NCBI GenBank assembly: GCA_008508345.1
Contig: QNGE01001289.1
Span: 1 to 64,000 of the forward strand
DNA length: 64,000 nucleotides
Direction: 5' to 3'
Source: Paragonimus westermani
Taxonomy: Eukaryota; Platyhelminthes; Trematoda; Plagiorchiida; Troglotrematidae
A model generated the notes under the pieces. That model searched no databases. It was not told where the DNA came from and worked only from the letters and a program-made list of their open reading frames with translations. Both the position numbers and the translations under genes were made by a program. This document shows positions 1 through 9,164 of this stretch, piece by piece (positions within the stretch are counted from its first letter, which is position 1; every line of letters starts with the position of its first letter).

Positions 1-1059
1 GAAATACCTCTCTGTCGCCAGAGATGCCCCAGATTAGCGAATACTATCCTAGTCTTAGAGATGCACGCTTCTATTTCAGTCCCTACACCTCCGCCGCCGC
101 CGCTGCTGCTGATGCAGCTTCTCAGGTATACAAACCGTTCAACAACCTCCATCACTACATTATCTAACATCAAATCTACTTGATCACAGCAATCCTTTGC
201 ATTTTGAGGCTGCAAAGCGCATTCCGAAGTATGTAGCAGAACGCGAAATGGCGTCTAGCATTGTTTGTGCTGCTTGAAAGTTGTCAAACAGCAACACCTT
301 GTTGTCAGCACAATCTAGATCAGCCAGTCTTTCACCAGGTAGGAGGTCCACGCCGGCATCTTGTGAGTGCCGGAGACAATACTCCATTATTTCGTCTATG
401 ATGAAATTAAACAAAAATGGTGACAGCGGACAGCCTTGGTGTGCGCCGCTCATGGTGTTGAAACTGTCAAACAGTTCGCCGTAATCCCTAATCGGAGCTG
501 AAGTATGGGAATAAAGTGCCGACAGTATGTTTACTTACATAGTCGGCACACCTCGGCGAATGAGCGATTCTAAAAGTGTAGGTTGATCCACGAAATCGAA
601 AGTACCTTTGTGGTAGAGAAACACGGCGATTGTTGGCCGGCGGTACAAGTGAGGCTGCCCTAGAATTTGACGTAGAGTAGAAATGTGATTTATGGTTCCC
701 CGCGCGGGGCGAAACCCTGCATGTCCTTCCCTAATGTTTGCCTCCGGAACTGCAGTGACTCGACGAAGTCTACTGGATGCCGGAACCCTAGTAATGATTG
801 GTGTCAGACTAATTCCTCTATGGTTTTCGCAAGAGCCCCTGATACCTTTCCTGAAAATGGAAACTATTTTCGAGTGACCCCAGCACATAAGGGTGGTCTC
901 CATCCTCCATACAAGTTGAAACAACTGACTCAAGGTCTCTACTAACGCCTCCCCACCCTCTTTCAAAAGTACCGGCACGAGATCATCTGAACCAACAGCC
1001 CTATCACGTTTGAGAGCCGAAATGCAACTGCGAACCTCAGTCTCAATGGGTGGTTCCAA
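1..1059 (-). pseudogene. LINE reverse transcriptase, inactive
   Basis: The translation shows RT fingers (GSDDLVPVLLKEGGEAL; CENHRGISLTP), the GFRPARGTINHI motif, and palm motif B QGCPLSPFLFNF. The first catalytic aspartate, expected in an FLDxKGAFD-type motif, is replaced: the copy reads FLYHKGTFD, with Tyr at 613-615. The YADD box has become CADN (301-312). An in-frame TAA at 535-537 interrupts the palm, and the same frame resumes at once. A frameshift near 184 leads into the thumb (VVERFVYLRSCIS), where a GGC/AGC run at about 86-116 adds a Ser/Gly tract, then ISKTRIVFANLGHLWR up to the edge. RNA-templated DNA synthesis is the family role; this copy cannot do it. Confidence 0.88.
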
Positions 1060-1374
1060 ATCTACCGCTCAGGCTGCTATATTACAAGCTTGTAGCGGCA
1101 ATACATTAGAAGCAGGAGACCAGCTAACTTGACCCTCAAAGTCTACCGCCCATTTATCTACCTCCTCGGACTTATTATACATTAGTGTGCTATCTGTCTC
1201 GCTGAAAGCTTCACTGAGTAAGATTCGCTTGGGACCAGTGACACGGATAAGCTTGAGGAGTTTGCAGTGCTCCCTGAAGCAAAAGCGGTCTCCATTTCCT
1301 TAACTTTCCGCATTAACCGAGCTTCGTAGTTGGCCTTTAGTCTACGTTTCAGCTTCCTACGGATATCTCTCCCA

Positions 1375-1978
1375 CGAGGAATCAATATCTGTTCAACCCA
1401 AGTACCCCCGTAGCGCATGCCATAATACTTGCTTCCCTAATGGCCTGTGGGATTCGGGTGCAGCAGCCATTAGGATCTTCGACGTTAGAACTGTTAAGCT
1501 TGATTTCTAGGCCAGTTCAGTACATATGCTTCACCGATGGTGTAGCCGGTTTTTCATCAGTCAGTCTTTGCTGTTGGGGGGTCCTTGGCCGACAAAAGTA
1601 AGAATGAATCGGCAACGTACCAACCCAAGGTATGAATCCTCTAACCAGTTTTTAAAGATAACCCCCTGAACATTTTGTATGAACTACTAAAAGAAGTACT
1701 CCGTCTGGCTTCGAACAACTCTAGAGACTTTTCCGAAATCCAGTGTCTGTTCAACCCACGTAGCTCCGTGCCGCACTGCACAGTACTTGCTTTCCGAATC
1801 GCTTGTGAGATTTCGGCCCAGCAACTATCAGGATCTTTGGATCGAGAACTTCCAACGTAACTTTCTAATCCGTTTTGGTAGGTATGCTTTGCTGACGGCA
1901 TAGCCACTTTCCCGACAACTAGCCATTACTGTCGACGGTGTCGTTCTTACTTTTGTAAGAAAGAGACGACAAGGTACC
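1375..1978 (-). repeat. Imperfect direct duplication of the LINE connector (358-base offset)
   Basis: About 1375-1620 and 1733-1978 align without gaps at an offset of 358 bases, for example TCTGTTCAACCCAAGTA at 1388 against TCTGTTCAACCCACGTA at 1746, and ACTTGCTTCCCTAAT at 1427 against ACTTGCTTTCCGAAT at 1785. Both parts translate to connector sequence. The two halves differ at many sites, so this is either an old tandem duplication or a join between two diverged copies of one family. Confidence 0.75.
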
Positions 1979-2900
1979 AAAGAATGATCTGAATCCAAGT
2001 ACGTGCTCAAATAAGAACGAAATTCCTGAATGGAACCCTGCCACTTGTAACAAACACCTTCGTGGTGCATCTGAGGCCAGACCTGATTCGGAGAAGGTGG
2101 ACACCAAGTATATCGATTAAATGCACGACGTCTAAAGCCGGTGTTGGCTGAAAATAGTTTGTGCACAGCGCACATGTAACAGTCCCTCGCCAGTCGCTCG
2201 CAATGTGGTACTATCCCAAATTAGTCACCTGAACGAGATTGGGCTTCACCAAGACGACCGACTCGAGCGTTCATATCTCCTGCCAGAACAGCCATATCAG
2301 AACCATATGTCGACCGATGGAGAGCCGCCAGGTCCGAGTAAAAGGCGTCCTTGACGCCGACGTCACTACAGTGAGTTGGGGCACAAACAGACATGGGGAA
2401 TAGATTTCTGAAAGTTTTGCGCCTAGAGCTTACCCAAACGGAACCTGCCGAGCGGACGACACAAGATCGTCTGTTAACAGAAATCAAATCCACTAATACG
2501 GCTGAGGCCGTCGTGCTGAAGACCATACCTACCCCAGTTTGACCGGTAGCGATAGTCGTGGAGTCGCCTGAAGTGTATAACCAGTATCGGGTAGATAATG
2601 TGGGTGTCGTTAGTTCCATACGTTGACTATTGTCCTGGATTCTAACCTCCGAAACACAGCAGACATCGACATTTAACGAGTCTGACATTCGTGCGACAGC
2701 GGCCCGCTGCCCCATTTGTTTTACACTGGGAACATTGGAGGCACCTATATCAATTGGCATCCCAGGTCTAAGCAATGGATCAAGGAGGTCTGAAGCTGAA
2801 TGGTAAGAGAAGGAACTTATCGGCTCAGTGTTACTGTGATTGGCTATATCTATTGTGGGGCTTGTAGAATAGTTATCAGAAAAGAAGGTCAGCGGGGGCC
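1640..2900 (-). pseudogene. LINE AP-endonuclease domain and connector, inactive
   Basis: The minus-strand translation has the endonuclease landmarks: NVDVCCVSEVRIQDNS (metal-binding Glu), GQTGVGMVFS, VLAGDMNARVGRL (Asp and Asn), and, after an in-frame TAA at 2221-2223, YLDSDHSLVPCR (catalytic Asp-His). The IDHI-type box before it has become MHHE. A frameshift near 1900 leads into the connector (HWISEKSLELFEARR). In the family this domain nicks target DNA to prime reverse transcription. Most catalytic residues survive but the frame does not. It is continuous with the RT pseudogene to its left and belongs to the same copy. Confidence 0.85.
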
Positions 2901-2960
2901 TGAAAGCTAAATTTGATAGGACGTGTGAGAGGGTTGAGGATTAGCATGTTTTCCCTATCC

Positions 2961-4030
2961 ATCCTGCTGTACGCAGTGGATACAGCGACCGTGTTTGTAC
3001 TGCGACACACACCGAGGTATACAAGCTGTCGCATTGAGTCAAGGTCTTGTCTCTTCGCGACAGTAAGTCGACGTTTATTACTGGGACCTCTGTGATGAAG
3101 AGTGTCTCAGGAAGCGTCTCAGTCAACGAAATCGATGGCAGGTTTCAGGTCCATTGAAGAAGTGTTTGTGGCATGTTGAAGCTGTGATACATCTGAGACC
3201 CTGTCGGAAACTTGTCTGTTCTCCTCTTGTTCACTCCTCACTGTGTTCCGGACGCTGCCGCATTATGAAACATGTGAGCATCTCGGATGCGTTAGAGGTA
3301 AATTTGATAGTTATGTGGCTGTCGCACGATTTCATTGCACCCTATTTGAAAGTGTGAATGACTTATGATAGCGATGGGGCACCTCTTCAGTCTCTCACTT
3401 AAAACAGAGGAGTGTGGTCAGTTCAGCCAACAATTTTTACTATCATATTTGAAAAGTGCTGGAGAACGAAAGTCTGGTTCAGGGCTCAATTGTGTCTCAA
3501 CATTTTAATTCACAAATCCACGTCGGTTCCTGACGGAGGATCGCCTGGAATGTCATAGCTGACCACACAGTGTCCATCATCTACAGGTGAATGCACCAGC
3601 TGAACTGTTCCAAAATTAGTCCGTCCACTTATTATGTCGCCACGACAGGCTGCAAATTCGTGAGCCATCTTTTTCACTTTGTCCCATTAACACCTTATCG
3701 TTGGCCAGTGCAACCACAACTCAGGGAAAACAACACCCGGCTGTTCTTTGGTGAAATACGTTAACCATTTCTTTGGTTGGTTCAGAGATGTAAGGCTCCC
3801 GTTTCAGGACTTTCCGTAAGCTTGCTTTTCAGTTTACAGCAGTTTTATTGGTATTCAGAACCAGTCGAAGTTTTTTTTCATAAGTCCCAGGGATTTAGCA
3901 GAAATCCGTTTTTATCGTGTCTGCAGTGTTCCACTGGAATAGATCTCTTCACGAGAGGCTCGAATGGCTGCTGAGGTTTCTGTCCAATGCTCGCTTGTAT
4001 CACTCTACTGTTGTGACTCGGGCAATTTGA
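2961..4030. other. Spacer between LINE copies; nothing recognised
   Basis: No protein domain, RNA gene or clear repeat is visible on either strand. Short open frames here do not resemble known proteins and are of the length expected by chance. Part may be the untranslated leader of the minus-strand element to the left. Confidence 0.5.
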
Positions 4031-5110
4031 ATGCCAGTGTTGTTTGATTTGTTCTGTTACCTTAATGTGATGATTAGCTTTGTGTACTGCATCGATCCGA
4101 AGTGCTATGTTGACTATGACTTCGATTCTTCCAGGTGCGACCTTATCAGACAGAGTGAAGAGGAGCTATCAGACGAAAGGCGCTCACACTCAATTTTGTG
4201 TGTCCTATTATTGACCGCATAAGAGTGTCTAATCAGTGAGGCGTTATCCTGAGGGCATACAGCAGGACTTGAATATAGTAGAACTGTTATAGTTGGGGCA
4301 CTACTATCTTCCGATTGAGGAAGAACGGGGTTAGAAAAGGTGCACTCAAGCAGAAAGCACTCCGTTCGCTCAACGGTTGACTGTGACCGTAGGCGTATTG
4401 TCCAATACGACCGGAGAACGTTCGGTAGCATTCAAGGACCTGATGTAGTTTCAAATATGTGCACTGCACGCTGCTGCGCTCAGAATGACAGCATTGTCTT
4501 ATTCACTGCACCCTCGGGCAAGGCAAGTTCCTCGATGTCAAGGGAGTCATACTGTTGAATCGTTGGCTCATGGTAAGGTCACTCAAGAAAACCGTGTGTC
4601 TTGTTGCTTAACAGGTCAGACTTTCGAGTCAGACTCAGGGTGGAGTTCCTCAACTCAACCTCCTTCCATGGCATAAGCGACCTGCCCGCCAAGTTATCTG
4701 CCTTTCATGTGCACTCAGGCACTAATTACTTTTGGAGGCTAAGACGACTGGTATACATTGGCGCTTTCAATGTTCACACTCTCCAATAAGTCGGTCGAGG
4801 AGTTGCTCTGGCAAATACTTTCTCAAGTCTGGAGCTGGATGTATGCTGCGAATCGGAGACGCGAGTCTACGATTCTAGCATCGTTACCCATTTGAGTTCA
4901 CCTCTAGATTACTGTCGATCCAGGCACTTCCCTCCTAGAGTCTGTGATGACGTCGAAGCCGAATCTCGTGGTCAAGCTGGAATGGGAATCGCATTGAGTT
5001 CTACGGCGGAACAATATTCGACCGATTAAATCCCAGTGAACAGTCGCTTATGCGCTGTCACACTTAACACATTGGTTGATGTGTGTAACGGAAATCAGAG
5101 GATGGCTGTG
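4031..5110 (+). mobile_element. LINE 5' part: leader plus start of endonuclease
   Basis: The first ~600 bases match, with substitutions, the leaders at 5135-5340 and 18690-19300 (shared words include TTCGAGTCAGACTCAG against TTTTGAGTCAGAGACTCAG and CTCAACGGTTGACYGTGA). After about 4740 the translation is an endonuclease N-terminus: GAFNVHTLQ, a stop, then LELDVCCESETRVYDSS with its metal-binding Glu, GQAGMGIALS, and IPVNSRLCAV. Several stops interrupt it. It ends near 5110, where another leader copy begins, so only the 5' quarter is present. Endonuclease style matches the minus-strand elements at 1-2960 and 5377-6307. Confidence 0.75.
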
Positions 5111-5134
5111 TATTCATTATATCAGTATGCGGAT

Positions 5135-5340
5135 CAGCCCTGACCTTTTCTGCTACCTTGGCGTGGTGGTCAGGCTTGCGTGCTGTTTTGATCCGGAGGG
5201 TTGTACTGACTGGGACTTCGGTCCTTGCAGGTTCAACCTTGTCAGATTAGCCAAAGGGAGCAGCCAGACAAAAACCAGATGCGTGCGTTTGTTGTGCGTG
5301 GTGACTGTGTGTTGTGGCTCCGTTGTGGCTTGGTTGGGCA
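5135..5340 (+). repeat. Second copy of the LINE leader sequence
   Basis: The stretch around GTACTGACTGGGACTTCGG and CCAGACAAAAACCAG matches the leaders at about 4050-4180 and 18720-18860. It sits between a plus-strand endonuclease piece and a minus-strand endonuclease/connector piece, so it is a truncated copy from a nested or rearranged insertion. Confidence 0.7.
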
Positions 5341-5376
5341 AGGTGCTTGTTTTTGCTTTGACTGACTGTCTGTCTG

Positions 5377-6307
5377 CTAGGCTTTTCCTATCTCTTTCGA
5401 TTGTTGGACCAAGCAGTGCTCATGGTCTTTGCATAAGCTTTTAGTCAGCATGCGTTTAAGTTCTCGACGGTCGTCATATTCAGAACAAGGTGGGATAGGG
5501 CGACCCTTGTTCATAAGTTTTATCGACGTGACGAAAATCGAGTTCTGTCGAAACTGAACAGCTCCTTCGGAACATGCCTGTCCACAGCCCGCTTTCACAG
5601 CTCCGGCGATTTGTTCCCAGTGTTCGTTAGGATCATTCATCTGACTCGAACTGGGCAACTTCTTCACCAACACCTTTCGGTAAACGTTCTTTACATCCTC
5701 AACGCTCGAATGCCAATTAAACACCTTGCATTTACGAGCGTAAGTCCTCTGGGCAAATGACAAAACGAAACGGGCACGCACAACGGCACGGTCCGAGTCC
5801 AGGTGGTTGCTCCAAAAGGCACGACAGTCCTTAACAGAGTGGCGCCACCTGTAACTAACTGCTATATGATCCAACTGCGTCCACGGCTGAGAAGCACACG
5901 GAGGTCTCCAAGTAACACAGTGCTTCTTCCTGTGTTGGAATGCAGTGCTCGAAATATATANACCTGGTTTGCACTGCTAGACGACTGACGCAGTATGGAA
6001 TTGTTGGTATTGTGAGTATTCATGGTTGCATGTGGGTTGAGATACTGTCAGGACGCCCAGACCTAAACAGGAGAACAATTAGTGTTCTCAACGAAATCCT
6101 TTGGTTCAGATGTCAATTAGTCCCCTCCCACACCGCGCACTCTCTGCCGACGCTGCGGCCGACTGGCGTAAGGTCTGAGATGAATACTCGGTGTAGACAG
6201 GTGTAATTATTCACGAGGAGATTGTACAACGTAGGTTCGTCTCTCAGGTTGGGGCTTTGCGACTCACAGAGTCTGTGGCTTGCGACGTTAGGTGCGATGG
6301 CGGCCAA
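5377..6307 (-). pseudogene. LINE endonuclease C-terminal half and connector, inactive
   Basis: The minus-strand translation from about 5965 to 5377 is an unusually clean open stretch: KKHCVTWRPP, TQLDHIAVSYRW, LDSDRAVVRARFVLS, then connector sequence with HWEQIAGAVKAGCG and EYDDRRELKRMLTKSL. The catalytic SDH motif has become SDR, which would abolish endonuclease activity. A weaker minus-strand match (ISDLTPVGRSVG, resembling the GDFNAxVGRL motif) continues to about 6307. The element stops at 5377 against a leader copy. The assembly has an unresolved base at 5961 next to a TATATATA run. RT is absent. Confidence 0.8.
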
Positions 6308-6899
6308 TCGGGCTCATTGACTTGAATGTTGTTGTTTGGCCCAGTTGTCTGTGAGGTGAATGCATTTAGTAGGGCGGGGCAATGGAAGCCGTAAGGAAGC
6401 TGTCCTACTGATCACGCTTTACTTTCACCTACAGCTTGGTTGTTTGTTTGCAAGGTGTAGGCTCCTTAATGTTGAATGTTTTAATATAGTCGTAGTTGTA
6501 TTTTTTCAGTGATTGAGCCTTCCCTCTATTGAGTTTGAACCGGAGGTGCTTCGTGATTTGAACAGGTTCAGCTTATCAGTGTCCACTTGTAAGGTGCTAC
6601 CGAGGGAATTGTAGGCAGATTGGCGCCAACCATTCATAGACTATGATTCGCTGCTGTTGAATGCTTATCTGTATCAAGCAACCGAGTTGCTAGATTAAAA
6701 TTCATGGAACAACGCAGCAGCAAACTGGCCTGTCAAAGCGTTAGGGAGCCTGGCGCTAGGTAGCAATCGTAACTACTCTCCTTACTCCATGAAACGATGC
6801 TGTTTTTCTAATAAATTGATTTTGCTTAGTGCCGCTCATATTTATGTTCTGATTTTCCCTCTTTTGTTTAGTGCAGTGCTGGTTGGGTCATGTTCTCTA
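6308..6899. other. Spacer; nothing recognised
   Basis: No coding, RNA or repeat signal that I could identify. The sequence lies between two oppositely oriented LINE fragments and may be unrecognisable LINE sequence. Confidence 0.4.
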
Positions 6900-7140
6900 T
6901 ATGCTAGCGAAGCGTCTGCTGCATCGTGCATTGCTCACTGTGGCTGATGATGGTTGGAAGGGACCACAAGGTGACGAGACATAATTGGGGCCATCAGCGA
7001 TGATAATCTTGACCTGCTTACTGGGTACATTTGATGGGTACCTTTTGTCTGATTTGGAAGTTCGCGACCATACGCGTCGCTGTTTGAAATCGCTCTCTAA
7101 AATGGTAGTGTCACGGTCAGTGGTAAACCTGTATCCGTCA
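6900..7140 (+). mobile_element. LINE C-terminal fragment
   Basis: The translation LAKRLLHRALLTVADDGWKG (6904 onward) followed by PQGDET and a stop matches the tail found at the C-terminus of fluke LINE polyproteins, where a conserved RLPxRALLTxxGDGWK-type motif is followed by a GGQ..TW segment. A further piece reading TRRCLKSLSK near 7072-7101 fits the next conserved block. The fragment is short and decayed. Confidence 0.6.
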
Positions 7141-7259
7141 CGCTGTTGTTTTTTCTTCATATATATCCATTGTGTTTTGTTGAACTCATCTTACCTGCAC
7201 ATCTTTTTTTTACCTATGAATCAGCCACTTCGTGGACCCCTGCCGTAGACATCAACAAG

Positions 7260-7760
7260 TCGATCCACAGACAGTGCTCAATGCTAATGTCTTTAAAGTG
7301 TATGACTTTGGATCTCAGCGACATCTGGTCTTTGACTCTAATTCATTCGTCTATCTTAATTCAATCTCAACCCTTCGTGCTCTCACCCGTTTTCTTCAGT
7401 TTATTCTCATCGCTTGACGGAAAATCTGACATTTTCGCAACTTGTTTGTTGATTCAAAAGGAAGCATTTGAGAACATAGGTAGAAAAATACTGTGTCAAA
7501 TTCTAAACAACTCTGCCTCTCAAACCCAAACCGTTGGCTTATTACGCGAATATTTAAGAACATAATTTATAAGTCTTGATTCGTCAATACTCTACTGAAT
7601 ATGGTGTCCATCAGGGTGCAATCTACTCATCGTTCTTGTTCTCGTTTTTTCTCTCACTTATTATCTATTCTCGATCACACCTTTAAAATTAAGTGTGCAA
7701 ATGTAATATCAAGCGTCAAACGTCGTACGTGATTTTCTTCTGTACGGGTTTATTTGTCCG
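7260..7760 (+). mobile_element. LINE reverse transcriptase fragment, decayed
   Basis: The translation contains KEAFENIGRKILCQILNNS and VGLLREYLRT, which fit the RT segment around motif A and the helix after it, and then EYGVHQGAIYSSFLFSFFLS, which fits motif B (GVxQGCxLSPFLFNF). Stops lie between the two. PNQQVDQLSAVSVSVK near 7760-7805 may continue it. The order is correct for a plus-strand LINE, and the preceding C-terminal fragment must belong to a different copy. Confidence 0.6.
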
Positions 7761-8940
7761 AACCAGCAAGTTGATCAGCTTTCAGCAGTTTCGGTATCTG
7801 TAAAATGTTCTTGCTTATGAAGGGTAGACAACGATTGTCGGTCCCTCCGTGCTAATAACACCTAACTACAATTTTCCTCTCAATCTTGAGGTAACTGTGA
7901 GTAATAATAGGACATTTTCGCCTTTTCGTGAGATTGTTTTTACCATCCAGAAAGTCATCGTTTTCTGTCCGACGTTTAAAGTCCGCCGCGCCCAGCACGA
8001 TTTAACCAGTTGACAAATTTCCAATTGTGTGCTTTCCCTTTAAACTACTGTCTGCTAGTTGTTTTCTATCGTTTATTGTTGAAGGATCACTCATCTGTAA
8101 TGACCCTGAACGTGACGGATGTACTACGGCTAGGAGTGTTGCTCACCGCAACGGTGACGTAGAATAAGCCACTGGAAGAAGAAAATGATCAGAAAAGATT
8201 AAAGTTAGTGAAACAGAGCTGACCAGTAGAACTTGAGATGTTATTAACTCAGGCAAGCCACAAAAGGCTTCACAATAGCCATTTCGGATGGCGTTTCTAA
8301 CCTGCGATTTGATTGATGAGGATCCTAGCCGGGTATCATCTAACTACCCTACCTAACGTTGTAGTGGTATTCCCTGTGAACGATTCGTTGGCCTCATTAT
8401 TTCTCATCACTTCTCCTCGATACATCCCATTCCCTCTGATTTGACCTCTAGAGATATTTCCACGTATTCCGCCAGATCCCGGTACAAGCACTTGTTTGCA
8501 CGCATCCGACCTCATTCTCATTCAATTATTCCTTATTGACTTCTACACAATACCCAACCCTCTTGTTTTTAATTTAGCGACGATGCTGGATTCATAATCC
8601 TCTCCAGTTGAAACCGATTGTAACCGTTCGTTAACTTTTCCGTAGGACCAATGTTGTTGATTGTTATGGTTGTGCAACTCAAGCTGAAGGTGTGGTTGTG
8701 TTAAAGCTGAAGCCCTATTTCCGGTGTTGAATAACACGTTTAATTAACTTAACTGTGTCCATATTTCTAGACCGCCTACTCATTGCTGTTTTATTTGTTA
8801 CTTTTTCCAGATATCTACAGGACTTTTTTCGGACTTGTTAATTTGATTACAAGATTCAACCATCTACCCAACCCTTCCACATGGAAGACCAAGTGGGTTT
8901 GTTTGCCATTTGAATATCGAAGATTGGCTGTATCTTTTAT
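7761..8940. other. Upstream region of cyclin K; no feature assigned
   Basis: No conserved coding sequence is visible. Polypyrimidine-AG sites occur at about 8800-8812 (TTTGTTACTTTTTCCAG) and 8930-8942 (TATCTTTTATAG), either of which could be a splice acceptor for an upstream cyclin K exon. No convincing promoter was found. Confidence 0.4.
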
Positions 8941-8945
8941 AGCAA

Positions 8946-9164
8946 ATGCCCTGTTGGTACTACGAACGAGACGAATTGTTGAAGACACCTTCGTTCTTGG
9001 ATCATATTGATCCGGAAACGGAGGCGCGTTATCGTCGTGAGGGTGCGCGATTCCTGTTCGATGTGAGCGGCAAACTGAATTTGCGCTACGACACTTGTGC
9101 GACAGCAATCGTCTTTTTTCACCGGTTCTATATGTTCCATTCGTTCACGGCCTTCCCCCGTTAT
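8946..9164 (+). CDS. CCNK: Cyclin K coding exon 1 (visible)
   Basis: Encodes 73 residues from [11 protein letters not shown] to AFPRY, the start of the first cyclin box. It ends at a TTAT/GTGAGT donor in phase 0. The first 58-base intron follows. Confidence 0.9.

Larger units (their letters stand above)
1..2960 (-). mobile_element. Non-LTR retrotransposon (LINE), long decayed copy, 3' end beyond left edge
   Basis: Reading the minus strand from about 2900 down to 1 gives, in order, an AP-type endonuclease, a connector, reverse transcriptase (RT) fingers and palm, and the start of the thumb, which is the domain order of a single-ORF LINE of the RTE/CR1 type. The reading frame is broken by in-frame stops (2221-2223 and 535-537) and by frameshifts near 1900 and 184. 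RT catalytic positions are changed, so the copy is dead. The 3' end lies outside the window. The connector contains a 358-base-offset duplication, so the copy may be a join of two related elements. The clade name is from memory of motif style and is not certain; LINE identity is clear. Confidence 0.9.
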
